A DNA stretch of 64,000 nucleotides from CAVPUA01 sp963708805 (GCA_963708805.1 CAVPUA010000001.1:124001-188000); one strand, 5' to 3'; shown: positions 35,244 through 43,933, numbered from the stretch's first letter. Made by a program: numbers and translations. Notes: generated by a model from the sequence alone, not told the origin.

Positions 35244-36164
35244 ATGAGCACGCTCCCAGGAAAGACGGTGCTGATCACGGGCGCCAACGCCGGCATCGGC
35301 AAGGAGGTGGCCCGCCAGCTGGCGTCACGTCCGGAGATCGCGCGGATCTACCTGGCCTGCCGGAACCGAAGCCGGGCGACCACGGCCAAGGCCGACTTGG
35401 AAGCCACCACCGGCCGGCGCGTCTTCGAGATCGTCGAGATGGATGTCGCGGATCTGGGTTCGGTCCGCGCCGGCCTGGCGGCCGTCGAGGGGACCGTCGA
35501 CGCGTTGGTGATGAATGCTGGTGTCATTGGGCCGCAGACCCTGGACTTGACCGGTGACGGGGTCACCATCGTGTTCGCGACGAACGTTCTTGGCCACGTC
35601 GTTCTCCTCGAAGGACTCCTGGCCGAGGGTCGGCTCGGCGAGGTCGCGGTCCTCGTCGGAAGTGAAGCAGCGGTGGGAGTTCCGAAGATGCGGATGGCAC
35701 GGCCGTCCTTTGTCTCAACCTCAGCCGACGAACTCGCCGCCGTCATCAACGGCAGCTACTTCGCCACTGGAAAGCCCGACTTCAACCTCGCCTTCGGCCA
35801 GGCGAAGTACATCGGCGCCCTGTGGATGGCCTACCTCGCCCGCCGATATCCCGACCGCCGCTTCATCACCGTGAGTCCCGGCGCCACCACAGGCACTCAA
35901 GCCTCCGACGGCCTCGCCCTCCCGCTACGTCTAGCGTCCAAATACGTCCTGCCCGCTTTGGGGATCTCCCACAAGCTTGACGCGGGCGCGAAGCGACTCG
36001 TCGACGGTGTTATCGACCCGACCCTGTCCAGCGGCGTCTTCTACGCCAGCGCGGCCAACAAGCTGAAGGGTCCCTTGGTCAACCAAGCCGACATCTTCCC
36101 CGATCTGGCCAACACCGCCTACCAGGACCACGCGAACGAAGCCATCCACCGCTTCATTCCCTGA
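35244..36164 (+). CDS. Short-chain dehydrogenase/reductase with Tyr replaced by Phe
   Basis: A 306-residue SDR. The cofactor motif is TGANAGIGKEV (near 14) and the NAG motif is MNAGVIGP. The conserved Ser lies in LVGSEAA. In the catalytic YxxxK position the sequence is FGQAK (near residue 190), so the proton-donating tyrosine appears to be phenylalanine; a neighbouring Tyr follows the Lys. This could mean an altered reaction or a non-catalytic binding role. Start ATG 35244 is preceded by AGAGGGCA. Likely controlled by the divergent TetR. Confidence 0.85.
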   Translation: MSTLPGKTVLITGANAGIGKEVARQLASRPEIARIYLACRNRSRATTAKADLEATTGRRVFEIVEMDVADLGSVRAGLAAVEGTVDALVMNAGVIGPQTLDLTGDGVTIVFATNVLGHVVLLEGLLAEGRLGEVAVLVGSEAAVGVPKMRMARPSFVSTSADELAAVINGSYFATGKPDFNLAFGQAKYIGALWMAYLARRYPDRRFITVSPGATTGTQASDGLALPLRLASKYVLPALGISHKLDAGAKRLVDGVIDPTLSSGVFYASAANKLKGPLVNQADIFPDLANTAYQDHANEAIHRFIP

Positions 36165-36344
36165 ACGACCCAGCGTGCGATCGATTGCGTGCCAGGGCAC
36201 GACAAAGACCTCGGACGAGCTCGTCTGGATCAGTGCCACGCGGCCTTAATCCACCTACCGAATCGAGTCGACTGCAGTTTGGGTCGCCCCATCCGTACAT
36301 CGCCGCGATGCACTTGTGTGATCCGCCCCCATCTGCTGGCCTCC

Positions 36345-36376
36345 GCGCAACCTACGCGGCAAATCCGGATGTTCAG
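36345..36376 (+). repeat. Array repeat copy 1
   Basis: GCGCAACCTACGCGGCAAAT then CCGGATG. First copy of the clustered family (consensus GCGCGC, 3-5 variable bases, ACGGCGGCATNTCCGG). It directly abuts the 3' end of the interrupted gene at 36373. Confidence 0.6.
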
Positions 36377-36803
36377 TTCTCGGAACGGTCAGGGTCAAGA
36401 ATCTCGACGCGGCCGCTCGCGGTGGAGAACTGAAAGCTTCCCCGCCACCTTGGCAGCCTTCTTTGCAGGCCTCGCAGAGTCTTGATGGCTTCCTCATCGG
36501 GTAGGCCCGAGGTGATCCGGAAGTCGAGGCCTGACCCCACGACGTCGCTGGCGAACACAATCTCGACTGCGAGCAGAACCTGTTGCCATTCCTTCGCCGT
36601 AAGTGCCGTCACCCGCCTCGATCCGGCCCCAAAGCGCCCACGCCTCGCGCGACAGATTCTCGGCGTTGCTGAAGCCCATCGCGATGGCTAGTTCATCAGT
36701 GGGCCTGGGCAGGGCCGCCCCAATCCAGCAGCGCGGCGCGGACGAACCGTCGCTCGCCGTCATCCAGAGTTATCTGCATCTCCAATGCATCGGCCACGGT
36801 CAC
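36373..36803 (-). pseudogene. Conserved-looking unknown gene with two frameshifts
   Basis: Three consecutive minus-strand segments in different frames read as one protein of about 142 residues. From GTG 36803: VTVADALEMQITLDDGERRF and VRAALLDWGG. Next comes DELAIAMGFSNAENLSREAW. Then, from GTG 36612, TALTAKEWQQVLLAVEIVFA to the stop at 36373. The joins fall near 36710 and 36615. The reading is biased and coherent, so either the gene is decaying or the sequence has two indels. No known family. It occupies exactly the space between array repeats 1 and 2. Confidence 0.55.
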
Positions 36804-36847
36804 GAGTTTGCCAGGGAGAGCTAGAACTCGCGCACATCGACGGATCC

Positions 36848-36879
36848 GCGCGCGGACGGCGGCAGGGCCGGATGGTCAG
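36848..36879 (+). repeat. Array repeat copy 2
   Basis: GCGCGCGGACGGCGGCAGGG then CCGGATGG. Preceded by CGCGCACATCGACGG, which echoes the left flank of the 84-bp repeat at 49.3 kb. Confidence 0.65.
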
Positions 36880-36915
36880 TCCGACGCCTGATCGAGGGGA
36901 TAGAGGAACCACGGC

Positions 36916-37038
36916 GTGAGCAAGGTCCACAAGATCCTCGAGCAGTCGTCCCAGCGCACGGAGCGCTACAACTCCGGCGTCGCCGCCAAGATAGGGCCGG
37001 CGAGTTGCCAGAGGTACGGCTTCACCCGTGGGCGATGA
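36916..37038 (+). CDS. Possible 40-residue small protein
   Basis: GTG 36916 with GAGGA eight bases upstream opens VSKVHKILEQSSQRTERYNS and ends at TGA 37036-37038. Basic, no membrane segment. Its end overlaps the convergent secreted-protein gene by 17 bases. It may also be a truncated N-terminus. No family recognised. Confidence 0.35.
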   Translation: MSKVHKILEQSSQRTERYNSGVAAKIGPASCQRYGFTRGR

Positions 37039-39210
37039 AGGTGGAGGCTCTCTGCGCGCTGCCGCTGACGGCGACGGCGCCCGAGACGTCGCCGCGTAGC
37101 GTCCACTGGTCGGCGGCGGTCAGCGAGTACAGCTGACCGGCTGATGTCAGCGCGGTGGGCGTCAGGCCGTCGCTCATCGCCGTCACGTTCGAGAGTCCTG
37201 ACTGCCGGACGGCCGACCCGCTCGTGTCCAGACGCCACACGCTGGTGTCCTGGCAGCTGACATAGGCCGTGGTGAATATCGAAAAGACGGCTACCGCCGG
37301 GCAGATCCCGGTAGAGCGCACGGGTGGGACGGCATTGTCCGTCCGGAACGTCCACACCACTCCGGCGTCATCGACGGCGAGCCCGGTGGAGTTGGTTCCC
37401 TGGTAAGCCATCGACTCAATGTGACTGAGACCGACGACGTCGGTCATCGTCGGTGGACCGTTGACCGCCGCGCTGCTGACTGCGGCGACAGAGCCGTCCG
37501 CGCGCAGCGCATAGAAGGCGTACGTCCCGCTGAAGATCTTGCTCACACCGGTCAGGCCGGCGATCTGAATCGGTCGGAGGCTGGCGACCGTCGTGGTCAA
37601 CCAGACGGTGCCATCCGATTTCAGGAAGGCGACGGCGCCGCCCCCTCCGTCGCCGGCCAGCCCGGTCACGTCCGTTATGAAGAAGGCCCCTTGATCGTCG
37701 AACGATGGTGCCCCCACCGGGTAGTCCCACCAGTGCACAGTGCCATCGGCGGCCAAGGCGAACTGCAGCTCGGACGTGCTGGCTAAGGCGATGTAGGAGC
37801 CAGCGTCGCCCCCAAGGTGGGCCGGCGGAGTGCCCGCCGGCAAAGCTGGACCCCGGCTGCCAGTAGGAGACGTAGACGCCGGCGGGGGTTGGCTGAACGG
37901 CAGGTCTCGCGAAGTACCCGAAGACGTCGAAGATCACGTCGCTTCCGTAGGCGCTGTTAACGACATCGACGCTCTGACCGCTGCCGACCGCGACGATCGT
38001 GGCGTTGGATGCTGCGCTTCCGGCGATGAAGTTCGCGTCCGAAGTCGCGCCGGCTACGACCGCTGACGGATCGGCCGTCGCCGGCGTGATGGTGACCCAG
38101 CCTGGCCCGAATGCCTCGGCTGAGGTCAGGTCTCCCAAGACGGCGACGGCCGGCGTCAGCGCGTCGAGCCCAGGGACGAGCGGTGTCGGGCCATAACCGA
38201 CCTGGGCGCTACTCGGCACTTGCCCGGCCACCGTGATTGCCATGACCTGGCCAGGTGGCACCTGATGGGCGCCTGTGGGCCCGTTAAACGGGTGGACCCG
38301 TGTGTCGGCAACGCGCTGGGGTGAGACGGGCACGAAGTAGCTTCCGGTGCCGGAGTTCGCGAAGTACCCGGTGACGTCCACGATCAGATGCGTCGTCACT
38401 GCGGCGAAGAACGAGACGCCGCCCGGGCCAAGGGTGATGATGGCTCGGTTCAGCCACGGTCTGGCCCGGCCCGAAGTTGATCGTCGACGTTGCGGGAGTC
38501 AACCCTCCCGCTGGGAAATCGGTGACCCACCCGCCCGCCACCGGGGCCGTGACGGTCGTATTCAGGACCACGGCCGTCGCGGTAGGCGGGACGTCGCCGA
38601 CGCCGGCAACCGGGACGGTGATGGTGGTGCCTCCGCCCACCGCCTGGTGCCCGGGCGACCGCGTATCCAGCAGTCGGAGCGGTGTGACCGGATCGAACGT
38701 CGCCGCTGTCTGGGCGGTCTGGACCGTAGTGAAGTAGCCCATGACATCAACGATCAACGTCATAGCGGAACTCGCATACAGCGTTATCGCGCCGTGGGCT
38801 CCAGTGGACACGACGACCATGGACGCAACCGGCGTGACCGACCCCGTCGGGACGTTGATGTTCGATGTGCTGGGCATCTGATCGCTGCTGGCATAAGCCA
38901 CCACCCATCCGCCGGCGCCGCTGCTGATCGCGGTCACGTTCAGCACGACCTCGGATACGCCGGTCGCGGGTACTCCGCCGACACCGACGACGGGGACGGT
39001 CAGGTTCCCGGTCGGTCCGCCGCCTGAGCGGGTGTCGGCGATTCGCACTGGCGCAAGGGGCACGTAGCCACCACCGGGAGGTGGGGCGTCAGACGGGAGG
39101 GCAGCCGGGATCGCGACGCTTGACGCCGCGGCGGGTACGACAGCCGACAGAGTGGCCGTCATCAGCAGGAGCGCCGCGGCCGCCCGCGCGCGACCCCAAA
39201 AGTGCACCAT
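37022..39210 (-). pseudogene. Large secreted 'VDVxGYF' repeat and RCC1-like propeller protein with two frameshifts
   Basis: Reads as one exported protein of about 730 residues. It has a signal peptide (RARAAAALLLMTATLSAVVPAAA), then at least three tandem repeats of the actinobacterial type ('PVRIADTR', 'VVLNVTA', 'LIVDVMGYF' / 'LIVDVTGYF' / 'VIFDVFGYF'), then a C-terminal region of about 270 residues with RCC1-like beta-propeller strands (GTVHWWDYPVG, DGTVWLTT, ADGSVAAVSS, GVVWTFRT). Frame changes occur near 38452 (after GQTVA) and near 37845 (after SSFAGG). Apart from these two breaks the coding signal is continuous. Likely a cell-surface or secreted structural/adhesive protein. Confidence 0.7.
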
Positions 39211-39416
39211 CACTCCTAACGCGGGCCACCAAGACACCCAGAACCCAATAATGAGACCGTGAACCTAACAAATACCACGAGGGGCGCCAAGTCCGAGCAG
39301 CCAGCAGACAGCCGCCCCGAAGTGAGCGGACGTTCTCAGCAGCTCGGATAGGTAACGCGTCGTCGCTATCCTGGCCAATCGAGCCGGTCGAACATCACAA
39401 CGCCAACCTCGCTCTG

Positions 39417-39593
39417 ATGGAGATATTCAGGCAGGCCATCATCGAGGAGATCATCGACCCGTTGGCCATGGGTGACCTCGGCGAGTCTGTGGACGCGTTC
39501 CCCGTGACCCGGCTGGACGAGGGCACCCTGTTGCTCGACTACGGCAAGCGTGGCCGGTTCATACTCGCCGTGGCGACCGCAGACCCGCTGTAG
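39417..39593 (+). CDS. 58-residue conserved-looking small protein
   Basis: ATG 39417 opens MEIFRQAIIEEIIDPLAMGD and continues to DYGKRGRFILAVATADPL with TAG at 39591-39593. The open frame extends upstream (EPVEHHNANLAL) without a start codon, so the true N-terminus may be longer or an upstream part may be lost. Alternating acidic and hydrophobic residues suggest a small alpha/beta fold. Array repeat 3 begins at the base after its stop codon. Confidence 0.55.
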   Translation: MEIFRQAIIEEIIDPLAMGDLGESVDAFPVTRLDEGTLLLDYGKRGRFILAVATADPL

Positions 39594-39618
39594 CGCGCGG
39601 ACGGCGGCATAACGTGGT
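39594..39618 (+). repeat. Array repeat copy 3
   Basis: GCGCGCGGACGGCGGCATAA, directly after the stop of the 58-residue gene. The TCCGG half is changed to CGTGG. Confidence 0.65.
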
Positions 39619-39649
39619 CCTTCGGGTTGCGTGATGACACGATTGGCCG

Positions 39650-39820
39650 GTGGCCGACATAGTCGGAGATATCGCAAGCTCGGTCCGAACCGGCTGGATG
39701 TATCGGCGTGGCGTTGGTGCGAGTGACGCCGGCTACGAGAAGTGGATTCGGCTGAAGGTCTCGGGTTGGCCGCAGTCAACCCGATCGCGAGTGCGAATGT
39801 CTGCGCTGATCTGGTGCCGT
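39650..39820 (+). pseudogene. Possible truncated gene
   Basis: GTG 39650 opens VADIVGDIASSVRTGWMYRR and reads on to a coding-like KVSGWPQSTRSRVR before running into the antisense of the GNAT gene. The protein-like character stops there, so this may be a 5' fragment. No family recognised. Confidence 0.25.
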
Positions 39821-40390
39821 GTTCGGCACCTCGGCGCGCATGACCCATCGCCACTTGGCGATTTTGCGGTCCCGCACGAAGCCAAACTGCTCGAACAGCT
39901 CCACCGGACCTGTGTGCAGGTAGGCGCCCCGCTGTGGGGGCCGCTCTGCAGTCTGCTCCGGGTAAGCCTCGACGGTCCCGCCGCCCGCTTGACCGATCGC
40001 CTCAAGCGCCGCGGCTACCGCAGCACGAGCGATTCCCTTGCCTCGCTGCTTGTTGGCCGTGAAGATGCACCCGATTCGCCAGGTCGGAGGGTCGTTAACC
40101 CCAAGCTCGTAAGCCTTCTTGTTGTTGATATTCGGTAGCTCGGCCGGCGTGCCGTACTGGCACCACCCCACGCACTCAGTGTCCGCGTACACGAGTATCT
40201 GGTGGACCGTCCCGGCGACAGTGCGCGCCCGTTTGGCGGCCCGGTTGCCCTCGGGCGTGTGGCCCTTCCTCACTCCTTCGGGATGAAATCCCATACACCA
40301 ACATCCACCCCAGACCCCATTGTGTGCTTCGACCAGGGCGGCGAAGTCAGACCAGGTCTTAGCGTCCAGTGCCCGGGTCGTGTAATCCAC
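39776..40390 (-). CDS. GNAT-family N-acetyltransferase
   Basis: About 204 residues, starting at GTG 40390 (MDYTTRALDAKTWSDFAALV). GGCWCMGFHPEG, ECVGWCQYGTPAELP and RIGCIFTANKQRGKGIARAAV (the acetyl-CoA-binding R/Q-x-x-G-x-G/A motif) are seen, followed by GGTVEAYPEQ and LFEQFGFVRDRKIAKWRWVM. This cysteine-rich GNAT subgroup is common in actinobacteria, substrate unknown. The last ~18 residues after WVMRAEV look like read-through into foreign sequence. Confidence 0.82.
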   Translation of the reverse strand: MDYTTRALDAKTWSDFAALVEAHNGVWGGCWCMGFHPEGVRKGHTPEGNRAAKRARTVAGTVHQILVYADTECVGWCQYGTPAELPNINNKKAYELGVNDPPTWRIGCIFTANKQRGKGIARAAVAAALEAIGQAGGGTVEAYPEQTAERPPQRGAYLHTGPVELFEQFGFVRDRKIAKWRWVMRAEVPNTAPDQRRHSHSRSG

Positions 40391-40466
40391 ATGGGCACGA
40401 TAGAAGCCGACGTCGGCGGCCTCAATCCCGCCGCGGTCACTTCCACGCCCATGCCATGCTCGCGGG

Positions 40467-41053
40467 ATGACGACGGGGTACCTCCACCAGTCACACAATG
40501 CGGTCGTCGCGTTCTCGATCGTCGTGGGGGCGTTCGCGCTAGGCGAGTTGCCGCAGATGTTGCGCCTGCGTCGCGGGGCGCGCAGCTCCATCTGCTCGGT
40601 GAGGTGCTGTTTAGGCTGCTGTTCTTTGGTGCGATTTTGGCCCTACCGCTGTGCCTGTCGATAGCGCCGAGCGCGGAGATTGCGGGCCCAGCTGTGACTT
40701 TCGTTTTAGGCAATGTGATCACGTGGTTAGGGCTGCTACTTCGATGGTGGTCCTTTCTTACTCTCGGCCGATATTTCACCGTGGTCGTGAAAACCAGCGC
40801 TGACCAAACTGTCGTGGACCGCGGCCCGTACCGGGTACTACGGCACCCGAGCTACACCGGGCTGCTTCTCGCGTTAATCGGTGTCGGTCTGATGCTCGGC
40901 AACTGGCTTGGTTCGTTGGTGTCGTTGACCCTGATGGTCGTCGCCCTGCAGTACCGCATCCGAATCGAAGAGCGCGCTCTCCTCGCCGCACTCGGTGACG
41001 GCTACCGCAGCTTCGCGACGAGTCGCGCCCGACTGGTGCCGTTCGTGTGGTGA
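40467..41053 (+). pseudogene. Isoprenylcysteine carboxyl methyltransferase-family protein with a frameshift
   Basis: From ATG 40467 the frame reads MTTGYLHQSHNAVVAFSIVV and GELPQMLRLRRGARS. The remainder continues in another frame (LLGEVLFRLLFFGAILALPL) to 41053, the break lying near 40585-40600. Repaired, it is a 194-residue membrane protein with four to five spans and the ICMT signature RGPYRVLRHPSYTGLLL, followed by RIEERALLAALGDGYRSF. These bacterial ICMT-like enzymes use SAM; substrates are mostly unknown. Confidence 0.75.
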
Positions 41054-41154
41054 ACGCGCAGCTAGCTCGCACGGCTGTCCAGGGCTGTGGAGCAGACCTG
41101 GACCCTCGTCGCAGACGAGCTTTCGCACCACTCGCTCATCGACAGTTCCACTCG

Positions 41155-41211
41155 CTGACGGCGGCAATGGCGGTCGAGCGTAAGCGACCCGCAGCGCGGC
41201 AAATCCGGTCG
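41155..41211 (+). repeat. Array repeat copy 4 (two half-like copies)
   Basis: CTGACGGCGGCAATGGCGG at 41155 and GCAGCGCGGCAAATCCGG from 41191. Between the ICMT-like gene and the next membrane-protein gene. Confidence 0.55.
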
Positions 41212-41250
41212 TCCCCTTTCGCGTTGACGTCTTCCGCCGTCTACGTTGAT

Positions 41251-42297
41251 GTGAGATTCTTGTTAGATGGTGTTGGTTCGACTGTCACTTGTCACGGTGT
41301 TTACGACCGCTGTGCTGGCGGTTGGATCGTCTCGTCCGGGCAGTCGGGATGGGTGGTCGTGGGGTTGCTCGGGCTTCTCCCCGTGATCATTGCCGCTCCC
41401 GGCGTGTTGTTCGCCGTGCGACTGTGCGGCGCAGGCAGCCGCGCCGCCTGCGTCGTTCAGCAACTGATGCTCCTGGCGTTCCCAGCGTTCTGGGTTTGCT
41501 GCGTAGTGCAGGCAACTATTCACCTATGGCCGGTCGGCGTCGCCGCCGCGGCGGTCGCCTATGGCGTTCTCTTCCGGGTCGAGAGCGCCACCACCGCGTT
41601 CGCGAAGTCGGCGCGCGAGGCCGAGGAAGCTGAAGACGCCCGGTACTTCGCCCAAGTGGCCAGGCGGGCCGATCTGCGCGCGCGGTCGCGAAGCAAGTCG
41701 CGCGTGAGCGAAGCCGCCCTCGCTCTGGCTTCCAGTCGCCCGGCGTCTCAGCAGGAGGGCGCGAGAGTCGTCAGCCTCTCGATCGGCTACGAAGGCGGCC
41801 GTCGCTCGCCCGAGTCCTTTCGCACCTATCGACAGCAGGCGCAGGCGACGCACAAGGCGCTTCTCGTGGCTCTGCGCAACGACAGCGAGACAGCGTTCGA
41901 CGCCGAATGGGCGGTGTACATGGCTGAGCCGGCGAACTCTGAGCTCGCCCGATACCTCGACGCCTACATGGCCGTGTACGCCGCGCTGATACTCGCGAAC
42001 TCCACCGGCGTCGGTCACTTGCTCGACGCTGACGAACAGCACCGATTCACTCAAACCGTGATAGCGGATCGGCGATTCTTGTCTCGGCGCCTCAACGCCG
42101 GCTCGCTAGTCGCCAGCGTGGCCCGTCTAAGTGCACCTAGTAAAGGGCTGGCTTCCTACGGCACCCGGCCAGAGATGTTGTTCGCGACCTTGGCCGTGAC
42201 CGTCATAGCGACGGAGCAATACGCGCCCGACCGGGTGTTCACCGCGTCCGTCAGCTTCGCTCGAGTCGCTGACGCCGAAGCCCAAAAGCGAACGTGA
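41251..42297 (+). CDS. Membrane protein of unknown function
   Basis: Up to 348 residues from GTG 41251; a later GTG near 41350 is possible. Three membrane spans (WVVVGLLGLLPVIIAAPGVL, QQLMLLAFPAFWVCCVVQAT, GVAAAAVAYGVLF) are followed by a 210-residue cytoplasmic part: a charged helix (AREAEEAEDARYFAQVARRA) and a globular region with RNDSETAFDAEWAVYMAEPA. No family recognised. It stands alone between array repeats 4 and 5. Confidence 0.65.
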   Translation: MRFLLDGVGSTVTCHGVYDRCAGGWIVSSGQSGWVVVGLLGLLPVIIAAPGVLFAVRLCGAGSRAACVVQQLMLLAFPAFWVCCVVQATIHLWPVGVAAAAVAYGVLFRVESATTAFAKSAREAEEAEDARYFAQVARRADLRARSRSKSRVSEAALALASSRPASQQEGARVVSLSIGYEGGRRSPESFRTYRQQAQATHKALLVALRNDSETAFDAEWAVYMAEPANSELARYLDAYMAVYAALILANSTGVGHLLDADEQHRFTQTVIADRRFLSRRLNAGSLVASVARLSAPSKGLASYGTRPEMLFATLAVTVIATEQYAPDRVFTASVSFARVADAEAQKRT

Positions 42298-42333
42298 CCC
42301 CGCGCTCGAAAGAACGCCCCGTCGCACATCTCG

Positions 42334-42362
42334 GCGCGCTCGATCTGCGGCATATCGAGTCG
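42334..42362 (+). repeat. Array repeat copy 5
   Basis: GCGCGCTCGATCTGCGGCAT then ATCGAGTCG; a diverged copy keeping GCGCGC and GCGGCAT. Confidence 0.5.
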
Positions 42363-42395
42363 AGTCTGCCGACTCAATTGCCTAGCCTTCTTGAT

Positions 42396-42578
42396 ATGAG
42401 CGCCGACGAACCTCGAATCGAGTTCCTGCGCGAGATGGCCCGTCGTGGCGGGTCGGACGACGGACGTTGGCCGCGCGAGCCAGCTGCGCCGAATGAGCCA
42501 AGTGCTGGCGTTCGTGAGCCGCGTCGTCCGAATCCGGTCCCGAATATCGACGCCGCCGAAATGGATCCAGAGAACTGA
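42396..42578 (+). CDS. 60-residue hydrophilic protein
   Basis: ATG 42396 opens MSADEPRIEFLREMARRGGS; the rest is Pro/Arg/Glu-rich and probably disordered, ending IDAAEMDPEN at TGA 42576-42578. No family recognised. It is bounded by array repeats 5 and 6, the latter starting at the base after the stop. Confidence 0.5.
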   Translation: MSADEPRIEFLREMARRGGSDDGRWPREPAAPNEPSAGVREPRRPNPVPNIDAAEMDPEN

Positions 42579-42611
42579 GCGCGCACGAACGGCGGCATGT
42601 CCGGACGTCGG
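42579..42611 (+). repeat. Array repeat copy 6
   Basis: GCGCGCACGAACGGCGGCAT then GTCCGGACGTCGG. It matches the consensus over the whole core, and the outer CGAAC can pair with GTTCG at 42616-42620. Confidence 0.75.
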
Positions 42612-42641
42612 TCGTTCGCCTGACAGACGTATAGGTCGTTG

Positions 42642-42678
42642 CCTCCTAACGTTGGTTCACCTAGAACTCGTTAGGAGG
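42642..42678 (+). promoter_or_regulatory. Hairpin sequestering a ribosome-binding site
   Basis: CCTCCTAACG (42642-42651) and CGTTAGGAGG (42669-42678) form a perfect 10-bp stem with a 17-base loop. The 3' arm contains AGGAGG, the best Shine-Dalgarno for GTG 42688 (nine-base spacing). In RNA the left arm would act as an anti-Shine-Dalgarno. It could equally be a repressor operator in DNA. Confidence 0.5.
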
Positions 42679-42687
42679 GGGAGGCGC

Positions 42688-43077
42688 GTGAACCGGGCGG
42701 CGTACCTGGATGAGTGGACACCGCGCATCGGCGCAGACGCCGCGAGTGCTTGGCTGCGGCAGAAGCGGCTGACCTGGCAGATCACGGTCCTTGGCGTGGT
42801 GTGGACCTTCGTCTTCGTGCTTGGCCTAGGACTCGGCAGATGGCCCATTGTCGTCGTAGCCATAGTGCTCGCGATCGTCAACTGTTGGTTGGGCTGTCAA
42901 GCCTTTCGCGACTGGCGGCTCGTGAGGATTCTCGCCCGGCAACATGTCGGCATCACCTGGCGTGTGCCGATCCCGATGGACAACGCCAGCGAGTTCGATC
43001 GATGGCTCGACGGCCAGCGACGGCGCGGCAAGATCCCGGTCCCGGACGACTACGACCCCACAGCGCCCGCGGGGTAG
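42688..43077 (+). CDS. Small two-span membrane protein
   Basis: A 129-residue protein starting at GTG 42688 behind a purine-rich leader. Two adjacent hydrophobic segments (ITVLGVVWTFVFVLGLGL and PIVVVAIVLAIVNCWLGC) form a hairpin, followed by a cytoplasmic domain with VRILARQHVGITWRVPIPMD and a closing PVPDDYDPTAP. No family recognised. Bounded by array repeats 6 and 7. Confidence 0.65.
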   Translation: MNRAAYLDEWTPRIGADAASAWLRQKRLTWQITVLGVVWTFVFVLGLGLGRWPIVVVAIVLAIVNCWLGCQAFRDWRLVRILARQHVGITWRVPIPMDNASEFDRWLDGQRRRGKIPVPDDYDPTAPAG

Positions 43078-43080
43078 ATC

Positions 43081-43113
43081 GCGCCTGAACGCGGCGTGTG
43101 CGGACAGTCAGGC
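43081..43113 (+). repeat. Array repeat copy 7
   Basis: GCGCCTGAACGCGGCGTGTG then CGGACAGTCAGG. It lies between two convergent genes, overlapping the last codons of the leftward one. Confidence 0.6.
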
Positions 43114-43560
43114 ATCGTCGCCGAGGGACTCCGGCCAAGTCGTCCATCGATCATGGTATTCGCCGATGGCGTCCGGTGACTTGTCTAGCGCGAGCCATTC
43201 CGCAGCGGCCCGACGGATGAGCGCGATTGGGTCAGCCACCCCACGCGCATAACTCGGCGGCCCGACAATCGCATCAGACAGGAATCCCCACACCATGACC
43301 GGATGCCCACAGCTCTCCGGCCAGTCTCGGAAGTCCCTGGGTCCGATCTGGTTGTAGAGCTGCTCGATCGCCTGGGTCACGGCCTCAACCGGATCGGCGT
43401 TATCGATCGAGGCGACAATCCGCTCGGCGTACTCCGTGACCAGCTCGATGTACGTCGGGACGTCCATGGGCCGATAGACCGCCCGGGCGTCATCGCTGGT
43501 CACGCCCGCGAAGCTAACAGAAAGAGTCGAGTCGAGCTGTCGCATTAAAGTCGCGGGCAT
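43108..43560 (-). CDS. Unknown protein, 150 residues
   Basis: Starts at ATG 43560 (MPATLMRQLDSTLSVSFAGV). Soluble, mixed alpha/beta, with the helical block PTYIELVTEYAERIVASIDN and a Trp-rich end (EWLALDKSPDAIGEYHDRWT). An internal ATG about 31 codons in (MDVPTYIEL) could be the true start. No family recognised. Single gene between array repeats 7 and 8. Confidence 0.6.
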   Translation of the reverse strand: MPATLMRQLDSTLSVSFAGVTSDDARAVYRPMDVPTYIELVTEYAERIVASIDNADPVEAVTQAIEQLYNQIGPRDFRDWPESCGHPVMVWGFLSDAIVGPPSYARGVADPIALIRRAAAEWLALDKSPDAIGEYHDRWTTWPESLGDDA

Positions 43561-43564
43561 TGCC

Positions 43565-43591
43565 GCGCGCGATCGGCGGCATGTGCGTGTC
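43565..43591 (+). repeat. Array repeat copy 8
   Basis: GCGCGCGATCGGCGGCATGT then GCGTGTC. It lies between two leftward genes, yet keeps plus orientation like all others. Confidence 0.7.
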
Positions 43592-43596
43592 TTTCG

Positions 43597-43923
43597 CTAA
43601 CTGGCTGGTCTAGGTCGCCGGGGGTTCTCGATCTCTTCGACGCCGCCGGAGAGCTCAACTTCGGTGTGAGCGGAGTCAGCTCTGACCGCCGCCAGCAACT
43701 CGGCCACGACCTCCAATGTGTTGGCCTTCGACAACCCGGTGCGGATGAAGTACTCAGCCTGCGAGAGAGACGTAGCGGACTCCTGCAAGACCACGGCCAA
43801 CCGCCTCGCCTCAGCCCTTGTCAGGCGAAGGCCGACAATGTCGTGAGATGCGTCTATCTCCATGTCGGCAGATTGCTCCAAGTCGTCATGATCCTGAGCG
43901 TAGGCCCGGACGATCTTCCCCAC
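43597..43923 (-). CDS. Unknown protein, 108 residues
   Basis: ATG 43923 opens MGKIVRAYAQDHDDLEQSAD. A compact predicted alpha/beta protein (VGLRLTRAEARRLAVVLQES, FIRTGLSKANTLEVVAELLA) with a disordered C-terminal tail. ATG 43863 would give a shorter form. No family recognised. Single gene between array repeats 8 and 9. Confidence 0.6.
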   Translation of the reverse strand: MGKIVRAYAQDHDDLEQSADMEIDASHDIVGLRLTRAEARRLAVVLQESATSLSQAEYFIRTGLSKANTLEVVAELLAAVRADSAHTEVELSGGVEEIENPRRPRPAS

Positions 43924-43933
43924 ATCGGCAAGA

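Noticed and set aside
39240..39416. Additional array repeat between the large secreted gene and the 58-residue gene
   Set aside because: Only a short CGGACGTTCTC match; the GGCGGCAT core is absent.
42642..42678. Factor-independent terminator
   Set aside because: The stem has no U-tract and its 3' arm contains the ribosome site of the next gene, so a leader hairpin or operator is more likely.
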